From Vibrio galatheae (GTDB lineage: Bacteria; Pseudomonadota; Gammaproteobacteria; Enterobacterales; Vibrionaceae): DNA of 64,000 nucleotides. A program made the position numbers and the translations under genes. The stretch spans positions 62,001 through 126,000 of the forward strand of contig NZ_JXXV01000014.1 of assembly GCF_000967545.1 (NCBI RefSeq), in the 5' to 3' direction. Shown here in pieces: positions 10,282-19,794 of this stretch (positions are counted from its first letter, which is position 1; each line of letters opens with the position of its first letter). The notes beneath the pieces were generated by a model. The model was not told the DNA's origin, did no database searches, and saw nothing but the letters and a program-made list of their open reading frames with translations.

Positions 10282-10348
10282 CACAGTAATTTTTCGCCAA
10301 TATTGACGGGCGAGCCTTCTTGCAAACCGTCTGGGTAAAGAGACTAAG

Positions 10349-11755
10349 ATGTTTGAGAATTTAACGGATCGTTTATCCAAAACGCTGAAAAACATCAGCG
10401 GTAAAGGTCGACTGACTGAAGAGAATATTAAAGAGACGTTACGTGAAGTGCGTATGGCACTTCTTGAAGCGGACGTAGCCCTGCCTGTTGTACGCGAGTT
10501 TATCAAGCGTATTAAAGAGAGCGCTGTAGGAGTCGAGGTATCCAAATCACTGACTCCAGGACAGGAGTTCATCAAGATCGTTCAAGCAGAACTTGAAGCG
10601 GTCATGGGGGAATCCAACGAAGCGCTTAACCTAGCGGCTCAGCCACCTGCGGTTGTTTTAATGGCAGGTTTGCAGGGGGCAGGTAAAACTACCTCGGTAG
10701 GTAAACTCTCTAAGCTGTTAAAAGAGCGTGAGAAGAAGAAAGTTCTGGTTGTCTCTGCCGACGTATACCGACCAGCAGCGATTAAACAGTTAGAAACGCT
10801 GGCCTCTGATGTTGGGGTTGATTTCTTCCCGTCGTCTGCAGACCAGAAGCCTCTCGACATTGCTAACGCTGCCATCGATCATGCGAAGAAGAAGTTCTAC
10901 GACGTGTTACTTGTCGATACCGCGGGACGTTTAGCGGTTGATGAGCAGATGATGGCAGAGATTCAAGAGCTACATACCGCAATTAATCCTGTCGAGACTC
11001 TGTTTGTTGTTGATGCCATGACAGGTCAGGATGCGGCAAATACAGCCAAAGCGTTTGGCGATGCTCTACCTCTTACTGGTGTGGTACTAACTAAAGTCGA
11101 TGGTGATGCGCGTGGCGGTGCGGCCTTGTCGGTTCGTCATATTACGGGTAAGCCAATTAAATTCTTGGGTGTTGGTGAGAAAACAGATGCTCTAGAACCT
11201 TTCCACCCTGACCGTGTTGCTTCACGCATTCTGGGTATGGGTGATGTTCTGTCGCTTATCGAAGACCTGCAACGTAATGTTGATACCGAGAAAGCAGAGA
11301 AACTAGCGAAAAAATTCAAGGAGAAGAAAGGTTTCGACCTTGAAGATTTCCGTGAACAGCTAGGTCAGATGCAAAACATGGGTGGCATGATGGGTATGAT
11401 GGATAAGCTACCTGGCATGAGCAATCTACCTGATAACGTCAAAGATAAAGTTGACGATAAAATGTTTAAACAGATGGAAGCGATCATTAACTCAATGACG
11501 ATGAAAGAGCGTCAACGCCCTGAGTTGATTAAAGGATCACGCAAAAAGCGTATTGCTGCAGGTTCGGGGACTCAGGTTCAAGATGTAAACCGCTTGCTTA
11601 AACAGTTCACTCAGATGCAGAAAATGATGAAGAAGATGCAGAAAGGTGGCATGAAAGGCATGATGCGCAACATGCAAGGCATGATGGGTGGTATGGGCGG
11701 AATGGGTGGAATGGGTGGAATGGGTGGCGGTGGCTTCAATCCGTTTGGCCGTTAA
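10349..11755 (+). CDS. ffh: Signal recognition particle protein Ffh
   Basis: GTPase that, with 4.5S RNA, delivers nascent inner-membrane proteins to FtsY. It has an N-domain four-helix bundle (about 1-95), then the G domain with P-loop GLQGAGKT at residues 107-114, DTAGR, and TKVDGDARGG, then a Met-rich M domain (about 300-450) for signal-peptide and RNA binding. At 468 residues it is slightly long because the C-terminus is a Gly-Gly-Met repeat (MGGMGGMGGMGG) encoded by tandem 9-nt units at 11684-11728. No U-tract terminator is obvious after the stop. Confidence 0.98.
   Translation: MFENLTDRLSKTLKNISGKGRLTEENIKETLREVRMALLEADVALPVVREFIKRIKESAVGVEVSKSLTPGQEFIKIVQAELEAVMGESNEALNLAAQPPAVVLMAGLQGAGKTTSVGKLSKLLKEREKKKVLVVSADVYRPAAIKQLETLASDVGVDFFPSSADQKPLDIANAAIDHAKKKFYDVLLVDTAGRLAVDEQMMAEIQELHTAINPVETLFVVDAMTGQDAANTAKAFGDALPLTGVVLTKVDGDARGGAALSVRHITGKPIKFLGVGEKTDALEPFHPDRVASRILGMGDVLSLIEDLQRNVDTEKAEKLAKKFKEKKGFDLEDFREQLGQMQNMGGMMGMMDKLPGMSNLPDNVKDKVDDKMFKQMEAIINSMTMKERQRPELIKGSRKKRIAAGSGTQVQDVNRLLKQFTQMQKMMKKMQKGGMKGMMRNMQGMMGGMGGMGGMGGMGGGGFNPFGR
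11684..11728 (+). repeat. Tandem 9-nt repeat encoding Gly-Gly-Met in the ffh 3' end
   Basis: Five in-frame copies of ATGGGYGGN run from 11684 to 11728, three of them exactly ATGGGTGGA. Because the unit is a multiple of three, copy-number change would lengthen or shorten the C-terminal tail of Ffh without a frameshift. Confidence 0.85.
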
Positions 11756-11761
11756 GCGTTT

Positions 11762-11866
11762 CTAGATGAGAGTTCCTAGTCTCTAGAGTGTTCGATAGAA
11801 CTATGAAATATCTAGGAGCTAGGGACTAGGTTCTATTCTACTCCAATATTTCAAGGTGTTAGCTAG
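11762..11866. repeat. CTAG-rich imperfect inverted repeat between ffh and rpsP
   Basis: Seven CTAG tetramers occur in 105 bp (at 11762, 11776, 11783, 11812, 11819, 11826 and 11863). 11771-11786 pairs imperfectly (13 of 16) with 11820-11835, and a small GTTC-GATA-GAAC hairpin lies in the loop. It has no coding potential and no downstream T-run. It may be a dispersed intergenic repeat or the 3' end structure of ffh. Confidence 0.6.
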
Positions 11867-11916
11867 GTCACAAACTTAACTTGCGTTTTATGTTGGTGAA
11901 AAAGTAGCTAAATCCC

Positions 11917-11944
11917 TTGCATTGCTTCGGAATAAGAGTAAAAT
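11917..11944 (+). promoter_or_regulatory. Sigma-70 type promoter of the rpsP operon
   Basis: -35 TTGCAT at 11917-11922 and -10 TAAAAT at 11939-11944 with a 16-nt spacer. It is placed about 94 nt upstream of the rpsP start, with an attenuator-like hairpin between. Confidence 0.6.
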
Positions 11945-11966
11945 TCCGGAGCTTTATTTTGGCACG

Positions 11967-12016
11967 AGCCCCAAACTATTTAGTGATAAATGGTTCTTGG
12001 GGTTAATTTTATTTTT
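11967..12016 (+). terminator. Attenuator-like hairpin in the rpsP leader
   Basis: AGCCCCAA (11967-11974) pairs with TTGGGGTT (11997-12004), and ACTATTTA pairs with TAAATGGT across a GTGA tetraloop, with two G-U pairs and a 2-nt bulge. AATTTTATTTTT follows directly. It lies between the promoter and the first gene, so it should terminate part of the transcripts or be regulated. Confidence 0.65.
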
Positions 12017-12037
12017 GAGAAAGCAAAAGAGGACGAC

Positions 12038-12286
12038 ATGGTAACCATTCGTTTGGCACGTCACGGCGCTAAAAAGCGTCCATTTTATCAAATCGTAGTA
12101 GCGGACAGCCGCAATGCAGCAACTGGCCGTTTCATCGAGAAAGTTGGTTTCTTTAACCCAACTGCTCAAGGTCAAGAAGAAGGTCTACGTCTAGACCTAG
12201 ATCGCGTTAACCACTGGGTTGGTCAAGGCGCATCTGTATCTGACCGCGTAGCTAAGCTAGTTAAAGACGCTCAAAAAGCGGCTTAA
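12038..12286 (+). CDS. rpsP: 30S ribosomal protein S16
   Basis: Small-subunit protein, 82 residues, starting [20 protein letters not shown], the S16 signature. An upstream in-frame ATG at 11990 would add 16 residues taken from the leader hairpin region; the ATG at 12038 preceded by AGAGGACGAC is the true start. Codon use is strongly biased (four of five leucines are CTA), as in other highly expressed genes here. First gene of rpsP-rimM-trmD-rplS. Confidence 0.98.
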   Translation: MVTIRLARHGAKKRPFYQIVVADSRNAATGRFIEKVGFFNPTAQGQEEGLRLDLDRVNHWVGQGASVSDRVAKLVKDAQKAA

Positions 12287-12313
12287 TTCTTTTTAAGAAG
12301 TAGAAATTAGCTT

Positions 12314-12862
12314 ATGTCGATGAAAGGTAGAGAAACAATGAGCAACGAAATGATTGTTGTAGGTAAGTTTGGTGCTACTTACGGCATTCGTGGTTGGCTT
12401 AAGGTTTTTTCCTACACAGACAATACTGAAAGCATATTTGATTACAGCCCTTGGTTTGTTAACCAAAATGGCTCGTGGGTAGAATACAAAGTAGAAAGCT
12501 GGAAGCGCCATAACAAAGGTATGGTGGTGAAACTTGAAGGTCTTGATGTGCGCGAAGAAGCGCAGTTGATGACTAACTTTGAAATTTCAATTGACCCTGC
12601 GGTATTACCGGAATTGCCAGAAGATGAGTTCTACTGGCGTGATTTGATTGGTATGAACGTTGTAACTTCTAACGGTTACGATCTAGGTGTCGTTTCTGAC
12701 ATGCTAGAAACGGGCTCCAACGATGTTCTTGTAATTAAAGCAAATCTAAAAGACGCTTTCGGACAAAAGGAACGATTAATTCCGTTCCTTGAAGAGCAGG
12801 TGATCAAGAATATTGATCGCGAAGCTCAACGGATCGAAGTTGACTGGGATCCTGGATTCTAA
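12314..12862 (+). CDS. rimM: Ribosome maturation factor RimM
   Basis: Assists maturation of the 30S head, binding S19. The N-terminal RimM domain starts at [18 protein letters not shown] and a C-terminal PRC-barrel begins near [12 protein letters not shown]. The start is taken at 12314 ([13 protein letters not shown]), which as I recall matches how Vibrio RimM usually begins; the ATG at 12338, eight codons in, is a possible alternative. The length is 182 residues. It lies 27 nt after rpsP. Confidence 0.95.
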   Translation: MSMKGRETMSNEMIVVGKFGATYGIRGWLKVFSYTDNTESIFDYSPWFVNQNGSWVEYKVESWKRHNKGMVVKLEGLDVREEAQLMTNFEISIDPAVLPELPEDEFYWRDLIGMNVVTSNGYDLGVVSDMLETGSNDVLVIKANLKDAFGQKERLIPFLEEQVIKNIDREAQRIEVDWDPGF

Positions 12863-12889
12863 ACTCCAAATTACCAGAGCGAGATAAAC

Positions 12890-13633
12890 ATGTGGGTTGG
12901 CGTAATAAGCCTATTTCCAGAAATGTTCCGTTCTGTTACTGATTATGGAGTAACAGGTCAAGCGGTAAAAAAAGGTCTCTTGTCGATTGAGACATGGAAT
13001 CCTCGCGATTTCACGCACGACAAGCATCGCACTGTTGATGACAGACCTTACGGTGGTGGCCCAGGTATGCTAATGATGGTTCAGCCTTTGCGCGATGCCA
13101 TTCATGCTGCTAAACAAGCCTCACCAGGTAAGACGAAAGTCATTTATCTCTCTCCTCAAGGTCGAAAACTCGATCAGCAAGGAGTAGAAGAGCTGGCAAC
13201 CAATGAGAACTTGCTTCTGATTTGTGGCCGCTACGAAGGGGTAGATGAGCGTATCATCCAATCTGAAGTTGATGAAGAATGGTCAATTGGAGATTTTGTG
13301 ATGACGGGTGGTGAAATACCAGCCATGACGTTGATAGATTCTGTTGCTCGGTTTGTACCGGGAGTATTAGGAGATTTCGCGTCAGCAGAAGAAGACTCTT
13401 TTGCTAATGGCTTGTTAGATTGCCCTCACTATACGCGCCCTGAGGTGTTAGGTGGTAAAGAAGTACCTGCGGTACTCAAGTCTGGCAACCATAAGGACAT
13501 TCGTCGCTGGCGACTAAAACAGTCGTTAGGCCGTACTTGGCTAAGAAGACCAGAACTCCTGGAAAACCTAGCTCTGACTGACGAACAGGAACAATTACTA
13601 GCCGAATTCATCAAAGAGAGTCGAGCTAAGTAA
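12890..13633 (+). CDS. trmD: tRNA (guanine-N1)-methyltransferase TrmD
   Basis: Methylates G37 of tRNAs with a G36 neighbour, which prevents +1 frameshifting. This SPOUT enzyme shows its trefoil-knot SAM site as [21 protein letters not shown] and [24 protein letters not shown] is a further strong TrmD motif. At 247 residues it is of normal length. It lies between rimM and rplS, as in nearly all Gammaproteobacteria. Confidence 0.98.
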   Translation: MWVGVISLFPEMFRSVTDYGVTGQAVKKGLLSIETWNPRDFTHDKHRTVDDRPYGGGPGMLMMVQPLRDAIHAAKQASPGKTKVIYLSPQGRKLDQQGVEELATNENLLLICGRYEGVDERIIQSEVDEEWSIGDFVMTGGEIPAMTLIDSVARFVPGVLGDFASAEEDSFANGLLDCPHYTRPEVLGGKEVPAVLKSGNHKDIRRWRLKQSLGRTWLRRPELLENLALTDEQEQLLAEFIKESRAK

Positions 13634-13675
13634 CCTATTAAATTTAGTATCAGTTTATTCTAGGAATTTATTAAA

Positions 13676-14029
13676 ATGAGTAACATCATCAAGGCTCTTG
13701 AAGAAGAGCAACTAAAATCAGACCTACCTAAATTTGCACCAGGTGACACTGTTGTAGTTCAAGTTAAGGTAAAAGAAGGTGACCGTGAGCGTCTACAGGC
13801 TTTCGAAGGCGTTGTAATCGCAATCCGTAACCGTGGTCTACACTCTGCATTCACTGTACGTAAGATTTCTAACGGTGAAGGTGTTGAGCGTACGTTCCAA
13901 ACTCATTCTCCAATGGTTGATAGCATCGAAGTTAAACGCCGTGGTGCAGTACGTCGTGCCAAGTTGTACTACCTACGTGAGCGTTCTGGTAAGTCTGCTC
14001 GTATTAAAGAGAAACTTGCTAAGAAGTAA
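13676..14029 (+). CDS. rplS: 50S ribosomal protein L19
   Basis: Large-subunit protein at the 30S-50S interface, 117 residues, with [29 protein letters not shown] as the family block and a basic C-terminus. Codon use has the high-expression bias seen in rpsP. It ends the operon at the GC-rich terminator 14057-14087. Confidence 0.98.
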   Translation: MSNIIKALEEEQLKSDLPKFAPGDTVVVQVKVKEGDRERLQAFEGVVIAIRNRGLHSAFTVRKISNGEGVERTFQTHSPMVDSIEVKRRGAVRRAKLYYLRERSGKSARIKEKLAKK

Positions 14030-14056
14030 TGCTATAACTAGCGTTCTCATAGTATT

Positions 14057-14087
14057 AGCGGAGGCCAATTGGCCTCCGCTTTTTTAT
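14057..14087 (+). terminator. Terminator of the rpsP-rimM-trmD-rplS operon
   Basis: GCGGAGGCCA pairs with TGGCCTCCGC almost without a loop, followed by TTTTTTA. It begins 28 nt after the rplS stop. Confidence 0.92.
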
Positions 14088-14157
14088 TTTAGGTGTTATG
14101 CTGGTGAGATTTCACGATAGCGGCGTCGTCGGTACTTAATTACTGGCGTAAACCCCG

Positions 14158-14185
14158 TTCTTCCTTCTTCCTTCTTCCTTCTTCC
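14158..14185. repeat. Heptanucleotide tandem repeat, TTCTTCC x4
   Basis: Four perfect TTCTTCC copies, followed by TTT, in the gap between the rplS terminator and the convergent yacG. It lies outside genes. A 7-nt unit is prone to slippage, so the copy number may vary between strains. The rest of this 284-nt gap holds only the two terminators. Confidence 0.85.
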
Positions 14186-14235
14186 TTTCGCAAAATACTC
14201 CTGCGCATATCGCTCTAAAATGTCGCTGGTTAGTG

Positions 14236-14267
14236 AATAAAAAAGCCGATGTTTTCACATCAGCTTT
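14236..14267 (-). terminator. Terminator at the end of the pil-coaE-zapD-yacG unit
   Basis: Read on the minus strand, AGCTGATGT, a GAAA tetraloop and ACATCGGCT are followed by TTTTTATT. One G-U pair is present. It lies 47-78 nt after the yacG stop. Confidence 0.85.
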
Positions 14268-14313
14268 CTCTTTCTCGCATCTCAAAGTGTAGTGTTCTTG
14301 TTTCTCGATTCTA

Positions 14314-14508
14314 TCAGTACTGATCTTCTGACCAACCGTCTGCATCTGACATATCAGGCGCGCCGGGAATCGAATTTTCTTCATCGGCCCATTCACCAAA
14401 ATCGATCATCTGGCATTGCTTGCTGCAAAAAGGGCGGTAAGGGCTTTGTTCACCCCAAACAACGTCTTCGCCACATTGAGGGCAAGGAACTACGGTAACT
14501 TTGGACAT
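14314..14508 (-). CDS. yacG: DNA gyrase inhibitor YacG
   Basis: 64-residue zinc-finger protein that in E. coli binds GyrB and inhibits gyrase. The four zinc ligands are clear: CPQC near the N-terminus and CSKQC near residue 30, followed by MIDFGEWA. The acidic C-terminal tail is typical. It is the last gene of the minus-strand coaE-zapD-yacG group, 63 nt after zapD. Confidence 0.95.
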   Translation of the reverse strand: MSKVTVVPCPQCGEDVVWGEQSPYRPFCSKQCQMIDFGEWADEENSIPGAPDMSDADGWSEDQY

Positions 14509-14571
14509 GGTGTTTCTCTGAACTAAAAGAATGGTATGAGGGTTAGTATAGCGTGATTTGCACGTGCAATT

Positions 14572-15312
14572 CTAATTGCACACCGCAAGCTTAAATTCGA
14601 TATTGGCGACAGAGGCCTGACCGGATTCGAACTCAATAAACTTGATAGCAAAACGGTTCTTGTGCCCAGAGATCATCGGATAGACGCCATACTTCATGGG
14701 AATTTCGAGACGCAGGATATTCGCGTCGTCAGCATCACTTTGATAGAAACCTGAGCTAGCCTGGATAGTACGAAAATGACCCGTCTCGCGGGTGAGCTTT
14801 AGCCACAGTTTGAGTGCCTGAGAAAGCGGTTGAAGAGTAGATTGCCATTTTTTTGCATCGGCTTGCTTGTTTTCAAGTGGCAAGTGCAGCCAATGATGAA
14901 GGGCGGGAAGGTCAAAACAGCAAGAACCACCAGGGAGGTTGAAGCGTTGGCGAATAGCACTCAAGAAACGATCTTCTTTCAGGCTTTGACCAAAACGCTC
15001 AGCTCCCATTAGATCACTGTGCACCGCATCTATTTCGTACAGCACATGCTGTAACATGTCTTGGTTGACCCCTTCAAAGTTAAGCCAAGAACGATAGGCC
15101 AGTCGCTGCTTTTCGATATCTTTTGCCAACTCACTCTTGAGCTGAATTTGCTCGAAGATCTCAAGCAGATCAAACAGGGAACGGTAAAAGAGTAAATGCT
15201 GCATATCATCACTAAACTTCGCCGCTACATCCAGTTGATTAAGCAGAGCTTCAACGCGGAGGTAGATGCGGGTTTTCTCATTTAGTGGATGTTCAAAATA
15301 ATGCGTGGTCAT
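14572..15312 (-). CDS. zapD: Z-ring associated protein ZapD
   Basis: Cytoplasmic division protein that bundles FtsZ filaments (formerly YacF). 246 residues beginning [21 protein letters not shown], which is the characteristic family start; mostly helical in the first half. It follows coaE by 34 nt. The coaE-zapD-yacG order is conserved in E. coli and vibrios. Confidence 0.95.
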   Translation of the reverse strand: MTTHYFEHPLNEKTRIYLRVEALLNQLDVAAKFSDDMQHLLFYRSLFDLLEIFEQIQLKSELAKDIEKQRLAYRSWLNFEGVNQDMLQHVLYEIDAVHSDLMGAERFGQSLKEDRFLSAIRQRFNLPGGSCCFDLPALHHWLHLPLENKQADAKKWQSTLQPLSQALKLWLKLTRETGHFRTIQASSGFYQSDADDANILRLEIPMKYGVYPMISGHKNRFAIKFIEFESGQASVANIEFKLAVCN

Positions 15313-15346
15313 TAATATGCAGCTCTATAGTCTTCAACCTTTATTC

Positions 15347-15955
15347 TCACCGATTTTCCCTACTGATTTCTAGGAACTTTTTATGTAATTCTGTGATTTG
15401 AGGCAAAAGTTTTTGGTTTTCCGTATCATTTTTAATCACATAATCGGCGATCGCTAATCTTTGTTCACGCGTTGCCTGAGACGAAAGAATCGCTTTGACT
15501 TGCGTCGCATCGACTGCGTCACGTTCAACCGTTCGCTGAATCTGAGTTTGTTCATCGACATCAACAACAAGGACTTTGTCTGCTAGTGATTGTAAGTTGT
15601 TTTCGACCATCAATGGGATGACCAACAAAGCATATTCAGACTTAACTTCGCCAAGTTCATCCAGCATTCGTTGGCGAATCATAGGGTGAAGCAAATTATT
15701 CAGCCAAGCTTTATGTTCAGGTTGGCTAAAAATGATCTCTCTTAGCTTAGCACGATCGAGTGTGCCATCTGGTTGAATCACGCTGTGGCCAAAATAGCCT
15801 TCAATTGATTTCAGTCCGACACTATTTGGTTCAACCACTTGGCGTGCAACAACATCGGCATCAACAATCTCAATGCCAAACTCTTGCTGAAACAGGTTAG
15901 CGACCGTCGTTTTACCGCTGGCAATACCACCAGTCACTCCCACAACAAATGTCAT
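15347..15955 (-). CDS. coaE: Dephospho-CoA kinase CoaE
   Basis: Last step of coenzyme A synthesis: phosphorylates the 3'-hydroxyl of dephospho-CoA. The Walker A motif GVTGGIASGKTT is at residues 7-18, and the lid and CoA-binding segments (DADVVARQVVEP, HPMIRQRM) follow. The 202-residue length is standard. It starts 1 nt after the pilD stop, so it is cotranscribed with the pilus genes. Confidence 0.97.
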   Translation of the reverse strand: MTFVVGVTGGIASGKTTVANLFQQEFGIEIVDADVVARQVVEPNSVGLKSIEGYFGHSVIQPDGTLDRAKLREIIFSQPEHKAWLNNLLHPMIRQRMLDELGEVKSEYALLVIPLMVENNLQSLADKVLVVDVDEQTQIQRTVERDAVDATQVKAILSSQATREQRLAIADYVIKNDTENQKLLPQITELHKKFLEISRENR

Positions 15956-15956
15956 A

Positions 15957-16826
15957 TTAAATTCCTAAATAGTGGCTTAAGTACCAAGTGAGAATGTCTT
16001 CTCCCCATAGCATGCTTACCCAGCCAGCAATCGCCAAATAAGGACCAAATGGAAACGCTTTGTCTATTCCCTGACGTTTAAGTTTGAGTTGCACTAAACC
16101 AAACACTAGGCCAACGAGTGATGAGAGTAAAATGATAATCGGCAAGTGTTGCCAACCGAGCCATGCGCCCAAAGCGGCAAGCAGTTTAAAATCACCATAG
16201 CCCATTCCTTCTTTACCTGTCACGATTTTGAATAGCCAGTAGACCGACCACAGTGAAAGGTAACCAGCCATCGCGCCGATGATAGAGTCTTGCAGAGATA
16301 CCGGGCTAATGTGCAGCAGAGCTAGGGCAATACCAGCCCATGTGAGTGGAAGTGTGAGTTGATCAGGGAGCAGCATGGTATCGAGGTCGATAAAGGTGAC
16401 TGCGATAAGAGTAAAAGTGTAAAACAAGAGCGCAACTGCGAAATAGCTAAACCCCATTTGCTCGGCGACCAAAAAGCATAGCCCTGCGCTCAGAAGCTCA
16501 ATGAGCGGGTAGCGAGCGCTTATCTTACTACCACATTGGCGGCATTTCCCCTTGAGCATCAACCAACTGAGCACAGGAATATTGTCGATCATTTTGATTG
16601 GCATAGCACACTTCGGGCAGGAAGACCTGGGCACACTGAGATTATATGTTCCTTGGGGGGGCGCTATTTTGTATTCAGGGAAGCTCTCGGCGCATTCTGT
16701 CCGCCATTCGCGCTCCATGATCGCAGGCAAGCGGTGAATAACCACATTCAAAAAGCTGCCCACGATAAGGCCAAATAGCGTCGCCAAGGCAGGAAAAAGC
16801 CAAGGGTAATAGTAAAAAGCATCCAT
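15957..16826 (-). CDS. pilD: Type IV prepilin peptidase PilD
   Basis: Inner-membrane aspartyl protease that cleaves and N-methylates type IV prepilins and type II secretion pseudopilins. The cytoplasmic zinc site is intact (C70, C73, C95, C98), as are the catalytic aspartates: [11 protein letters not shown] (D147/D149) and GYGDFK (D212). Several membrane helices follow. In vibrios one PilD also serves the secretion and other pilus systems, so loss would be pleiotropic. The 289-residue length is normal. Confidence 0.96.
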   Translation of the reverse strand: MDAFYYYPWLFPALATLFGLIVGSFLNVVIHRLPAIMEREWRTECAESFPEYKIAPPQGTYNLSVPRSSCPKCAMPIKMIDNIPVLSWLMLKGKCRQCGSKISARYPLIELLSAGLCFLVAEQMGFSYFAVALLFYTFTLIAVTFIDLDTMLLPDQLTLPLTWAGIALALLHISPVSLQDSIIGAMAGYLSLWSVYWLFKIVTGKEGMGYGDFKLLAALGAWLGWQHLPIIILLSSLVGLVFGLVQLKLKRQGIDKAFPFGPYLAIAGWVSMLWGEDILTWYLSHYLGI

Positions 16827-16861
16827 AAAATAGGTAAATTCAACCAGATAAGTTGTGTATC

Positions 16862-18088
16862 TTATCCTAAGACACTCATTAAATTAAAGATAGGTAAATA
16901 CATCGCCACGACTAATCCACCAACCATTAGACCCAAAAAAATGATAATCGCGGGTTCAAGAATTTTGCCTAAGTTGTCTACAGTAGTGTCCACTTCTACT
17001 TCATAGAGGTCAGCGATCTTATTCAGCATCTCGTCCAAGTGCCCTGATTCTTCACCAACCATCACCATTTGCACAACCATGTCGGGAAAGGCTTGACCAT
17101 TGCGCATTGCGATGTAAAACGGAGTGCCTGCGCTAATCCCGACAAGAACGCTCTCGATAGCAGTTTGATAATACAAGTTGTGAGCTGTTTTGGCGGATGC
17201 TTTAAGGCCTGCGAGGATCGGTACGCCTGCATTGACACTGGTAGCTAGAGTTCGCGAGAACCTAGCTATTGACGCTTTAGCGATAATTTCGCCGACAACG
17301 GGTAACTTGATCGCTAAGCGACTTAACAGTAGCGCCGCTGGGTGAGACTTGCGGCGAATCAATCCTAGCGTAATGACAACAATTGCGATGGCCGCAATCG
17401 ATTGACCAGCATAAGTTTGAGTGTAAGCAGATAGCGTTAATACTTGCTGGGTGAACCAAGGCAGTTGCGCACCAAAACCGTGGAACATGGTTTCAAACTG
17501 CGGGATAACGAAATTTAACATCAGATAACTTACCAGCGCGGCGGCCATAACAACGATGCTTGGATAGATCAGTGCCTTAATCACTTTCGCATTGAGCAGT
17601 TGAGATTTTTCGCGGTAGTCAGCGATACGTGTGAATACTTGGGCAAGATTGCCTGATTGTTCGCCCGTTGCAATTAAGTCAACATAGAGAGAGTCGAAAA
17701 GGGGACTCGCATTGGCCAAGGTCTTAGCGATAGGACTGCCTGCTTCTACACCTTTAATGATATGGCGAAGGATAGATTTCATCTCGGCTTTCGGATGGTT
17801 GTTCTGAATAAGCTTCAGCGCATGGCAGATAGGGAGCCCCGTTGCGAGCATGGTACTCATTTGCCTAGTGAATAGGGTGATGTCTTTTTTCGTCACGCTT
17901 TGGGTCAGTTGAGTGAATAGCGAAACCGGGCGCTTTTTTAGCTTGATAATCTGAATGGATTGCTCAGTCAATCGCTCATTGACTTCCTGTTCGTTTAGAG
18001 CGAGCAACCTCCCTGATAGTCTCTGTCCGCTGCGGTTAACGCCTTTCCAGTAGTAACGTCTAAGTGGGTGACGTGTGTAAATTATCAT
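16862..18088 (-). CDS. pilC: Type IV pilus inner-membrane platform protein PilC
   Basis: Polytopic platform protein of the competence-pilus machine, 408 residues. It has two T2SSF domains (about 70-190 and 270-400), each with [22 protein letters not shown] or [17 protein letters not shown] motifs and followed by hydrophobic helices. The C-terminus ends in the usual [10 protein letters not shown]. It lies 12 nt after pilB and 35 nt before pilD. Confidence 0.96.
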   Translation of the reverse strand: MIIYTRHPLRRYYWKGVNRSGQRLSGRLLALNEQEVNERLTEQSIQIIKLKKRPVSLFTQLTQSVTKKDITLFTRQMSTMLATGLPICHALKLIQNNHPKAEMKSILRHIIKGVEAGSPIAKTLANASPLFDSLYVDLIATGEQSGNLAQVFTRIADYREKSQLLNAKVIKALIYPSIVVMAAALVSYLMLNFVIPQFETMFHGFGAQLPWFTQQVLTLSAYTQTYAGQSIAAIAIVVITLGLIRRKSHPAALLLSRLAIKLPVVGEIIAKASIARFSRTLATSVNAGVPILAGLKASAKTAHNLYYQTAIESVLVGISAGTPFYIAMRNGQAFPDMVVQMVMVGEESGHLDEMLNKIADLYEVEVDTTVDNLGKILEPAIIIFLGLMVGGLVVAMYLPIFNLMSVLG

Positions 18089-18100
18089 GACATCGTTAAC

Positions 18101-19789
18101 TTATAGGTAGAGTACACGTTGTAACTCCTGGTAACTGGTGAGTCCGTCCAGCAGTTTTTCAATGCCTGAATCTCTGAGGGTTTGCATGCCTTGTTTTATC
18201 GCCACTTGTTCTATGTCCCTCACATCGTTGCTGTGATTAATGACTTGTACTAGGGTTGGATCTAAGCTCATCACTTCGTAGAGGCCAATTCGGCCGAAAT
18301 AGCCTTGGTTACAATCTGGGCAGCCAGTTGGATTGGCTCGATAAATTGATTGAAGCTCCGTTATGCCAAGTTGTTGTTCTAACTCGGCAGAGATTGGCTC
18401 TTCCACCTTACACTGTTCACATAGCTTGCGGGCGAGCCGCTGAGCAATGACTAAGCTCAATGAAGACGAGATATCGGCTGGAGAAATACCGAGGTGTTGC
18501 AGACGTAAGATACTTTCTGCCGCCGAATTGGTGTGCAGCGTAGATAAGACTAAATGCCCGGTTTGCGCGGCCTTCACTGCGATCTCTGCGGTTTCGAGGT
18601 CGCGTATTTCGCCCACCATCACAATATCCGGATCTTGACGTAGAAATGCTCTGAGCGCTTGAGCAAAGTCTAAGCCGATTTGAGGGTTAATTTGTACTTG
18701 ATTAATGCCAGGCAGGTTAATTTCAACCGGATCTTCAGCACTGGCAATGTTGACTTGTGGCGTATTGAGGAAATTCAAACCTGCGTAGAGCGAGACGGTT
18801 TTGCCACTACCTGTTGGCCCTGTCATCAGGATCATCCCTTGTGGCTGAGCGAGAGCTTTTTGATATATAGCTTGCTGTAAATCGTTGTAGCCTAACGCTT
18901 GGATATTGAGTTCGGTATTATTGCTATCCAACAGCCTTAAGACGATTTTTTCTCCCCATAAGGTCGGCAGTGTCGAAATACGCATGTCGATCGCGGTGTC
19001 GGGAGTGAGCTGCAGTTTTATTCGTCCATCTTGAGGAAGACGGCGCTGGGCGATGTCGAGCTTAGCGATAATTTTTAATCTTGCTGACAAACGTCGGCTG
19101 AGTGTGTGGCTTGGCTGCTGGGTTTCAATTAACAATCCATCACAGCGGAAACGCACTCGATAAGAGGATTCATACGGTTCGAAGTGAATGTCTGACGCCC
19201 GCTTGCGAATCGCATCAAGCAGGATTTGGTTTATGTAACGACTTACTGGAGCATTGTCTGCGCTCAAGTCTTCAAGATCGTCGAGTTCATCATCGGAGAT
19301 GTGTACTAAGTTAGCAAGATCTTGTCCGCTCAACTCTTTGTTATGCGTCCATGTCTCGCTATCAAGGGCAGTGCCATACATTTGGCGAATCACCCCTTTA
19401 ATTTGCTTACTATCAGCCAGTACGAGTTCAATTTGCTTGCCTGTCGCAAAGCGAAACTCTTCTTCAATGTTTAAGTCGCTTGGGTCTGCGATCGCAATCA
19501 ATAATTGATGGTCACTTTGCCGGATTGGAATAGCCTCATATTGGCGAATGAGATCAACTAAGCCGAGTGAGCGACACACACTTTGATAATCGTAGTTTGA
19601 AAAATCAATCACAGGCAGCGCGAATATTCGTGAAAGATGTGAGAGAAGCTCTGCTGGGGAAAACCAATCGAGTTTAAGTAGCGCTTCTACGACGGAGAGA
19701 TTGGCGGCCTTGCTAGACTCAAGCAATTGCGCTTCTTGTTTACTATCCAGCAGCTTAGCTTGGCGCAAGATGGTTGGCAGATTCGTCAT
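18101..19789 (-). CDS. pilB: Type IV pilus extension ATPase PilB
   Basis: Hexameric cytoplasmic ATPase that drives pilus assembly, 562 residues. It has an N-terminal MshEN-like domain (about 1-150), Walker A TGPTGSGKT at 323-331, an Asp box SAEDPVEINLPGINQVQ, Walker B IVMVGEIRDLETAE and His box STLHTNSAAE. A tetracysteine zinc site follows (CEQC ... CPDC). It starts 5 nt after pilA. The retraction ATPase PilT is not in the window. Confidence 0.97.
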   Translation of the reverse strand: MTNLPTILRQAKLLDSKQEAQLLESSKAANLSVVEALLKLDWFSPAELLSHLSRIFALPVIDFSNYDYQSVCRSLGLVDLIRQYEAIPIRQSDHQLLIAIADPSDLNIEEEFRFATGKQIELVLADSKQIKGVIRQMYGTALDSETWTHNKELSGQDLANLVHISDDELDDLEDLSADNAPVSRYINQILLDAIRKRASDIHFEPYESSYRVRFRCDGLLIETQQPSHTLSRRLSARLKIIAKLDIAQRRLPQDGRIKLQLTPDTAIDMRISTLPTLWGEKIVLRLLDSNNTELNIQALGYNDLQQAIYQKALAQPQGMILMTGPTGSGKTVSLYAGLNFLNTPQVNIASAEDPVEINLPGINQVQINPQIGLDFAQALRAFLRQDPDIVMVGEIRDLETAEIAVKAAQTGHLVLSTLHTNSAAESILRLQHLGISPADISSSLSLVIAQRLARKLCEQCKVEEPISAELEQQLGITELQSIYRANPTGCPDCNQGYFGRIGLYEVMSLDPTLVQVINHSNDVRDIEQVAIKQGMQTLRDSGIEKLLDGLTSYQELQRVLYL

Positions 19790-19794
19790 ATCAA

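Noticed and set aside
14136..14399. 87-codon minus-strand frame across the heptamer repeat and yacG
   Set aside because: It overlaps yacG in another frame and the repeat; the Lys/Glu-rich stretch comes from the GGAAGAA repeat.
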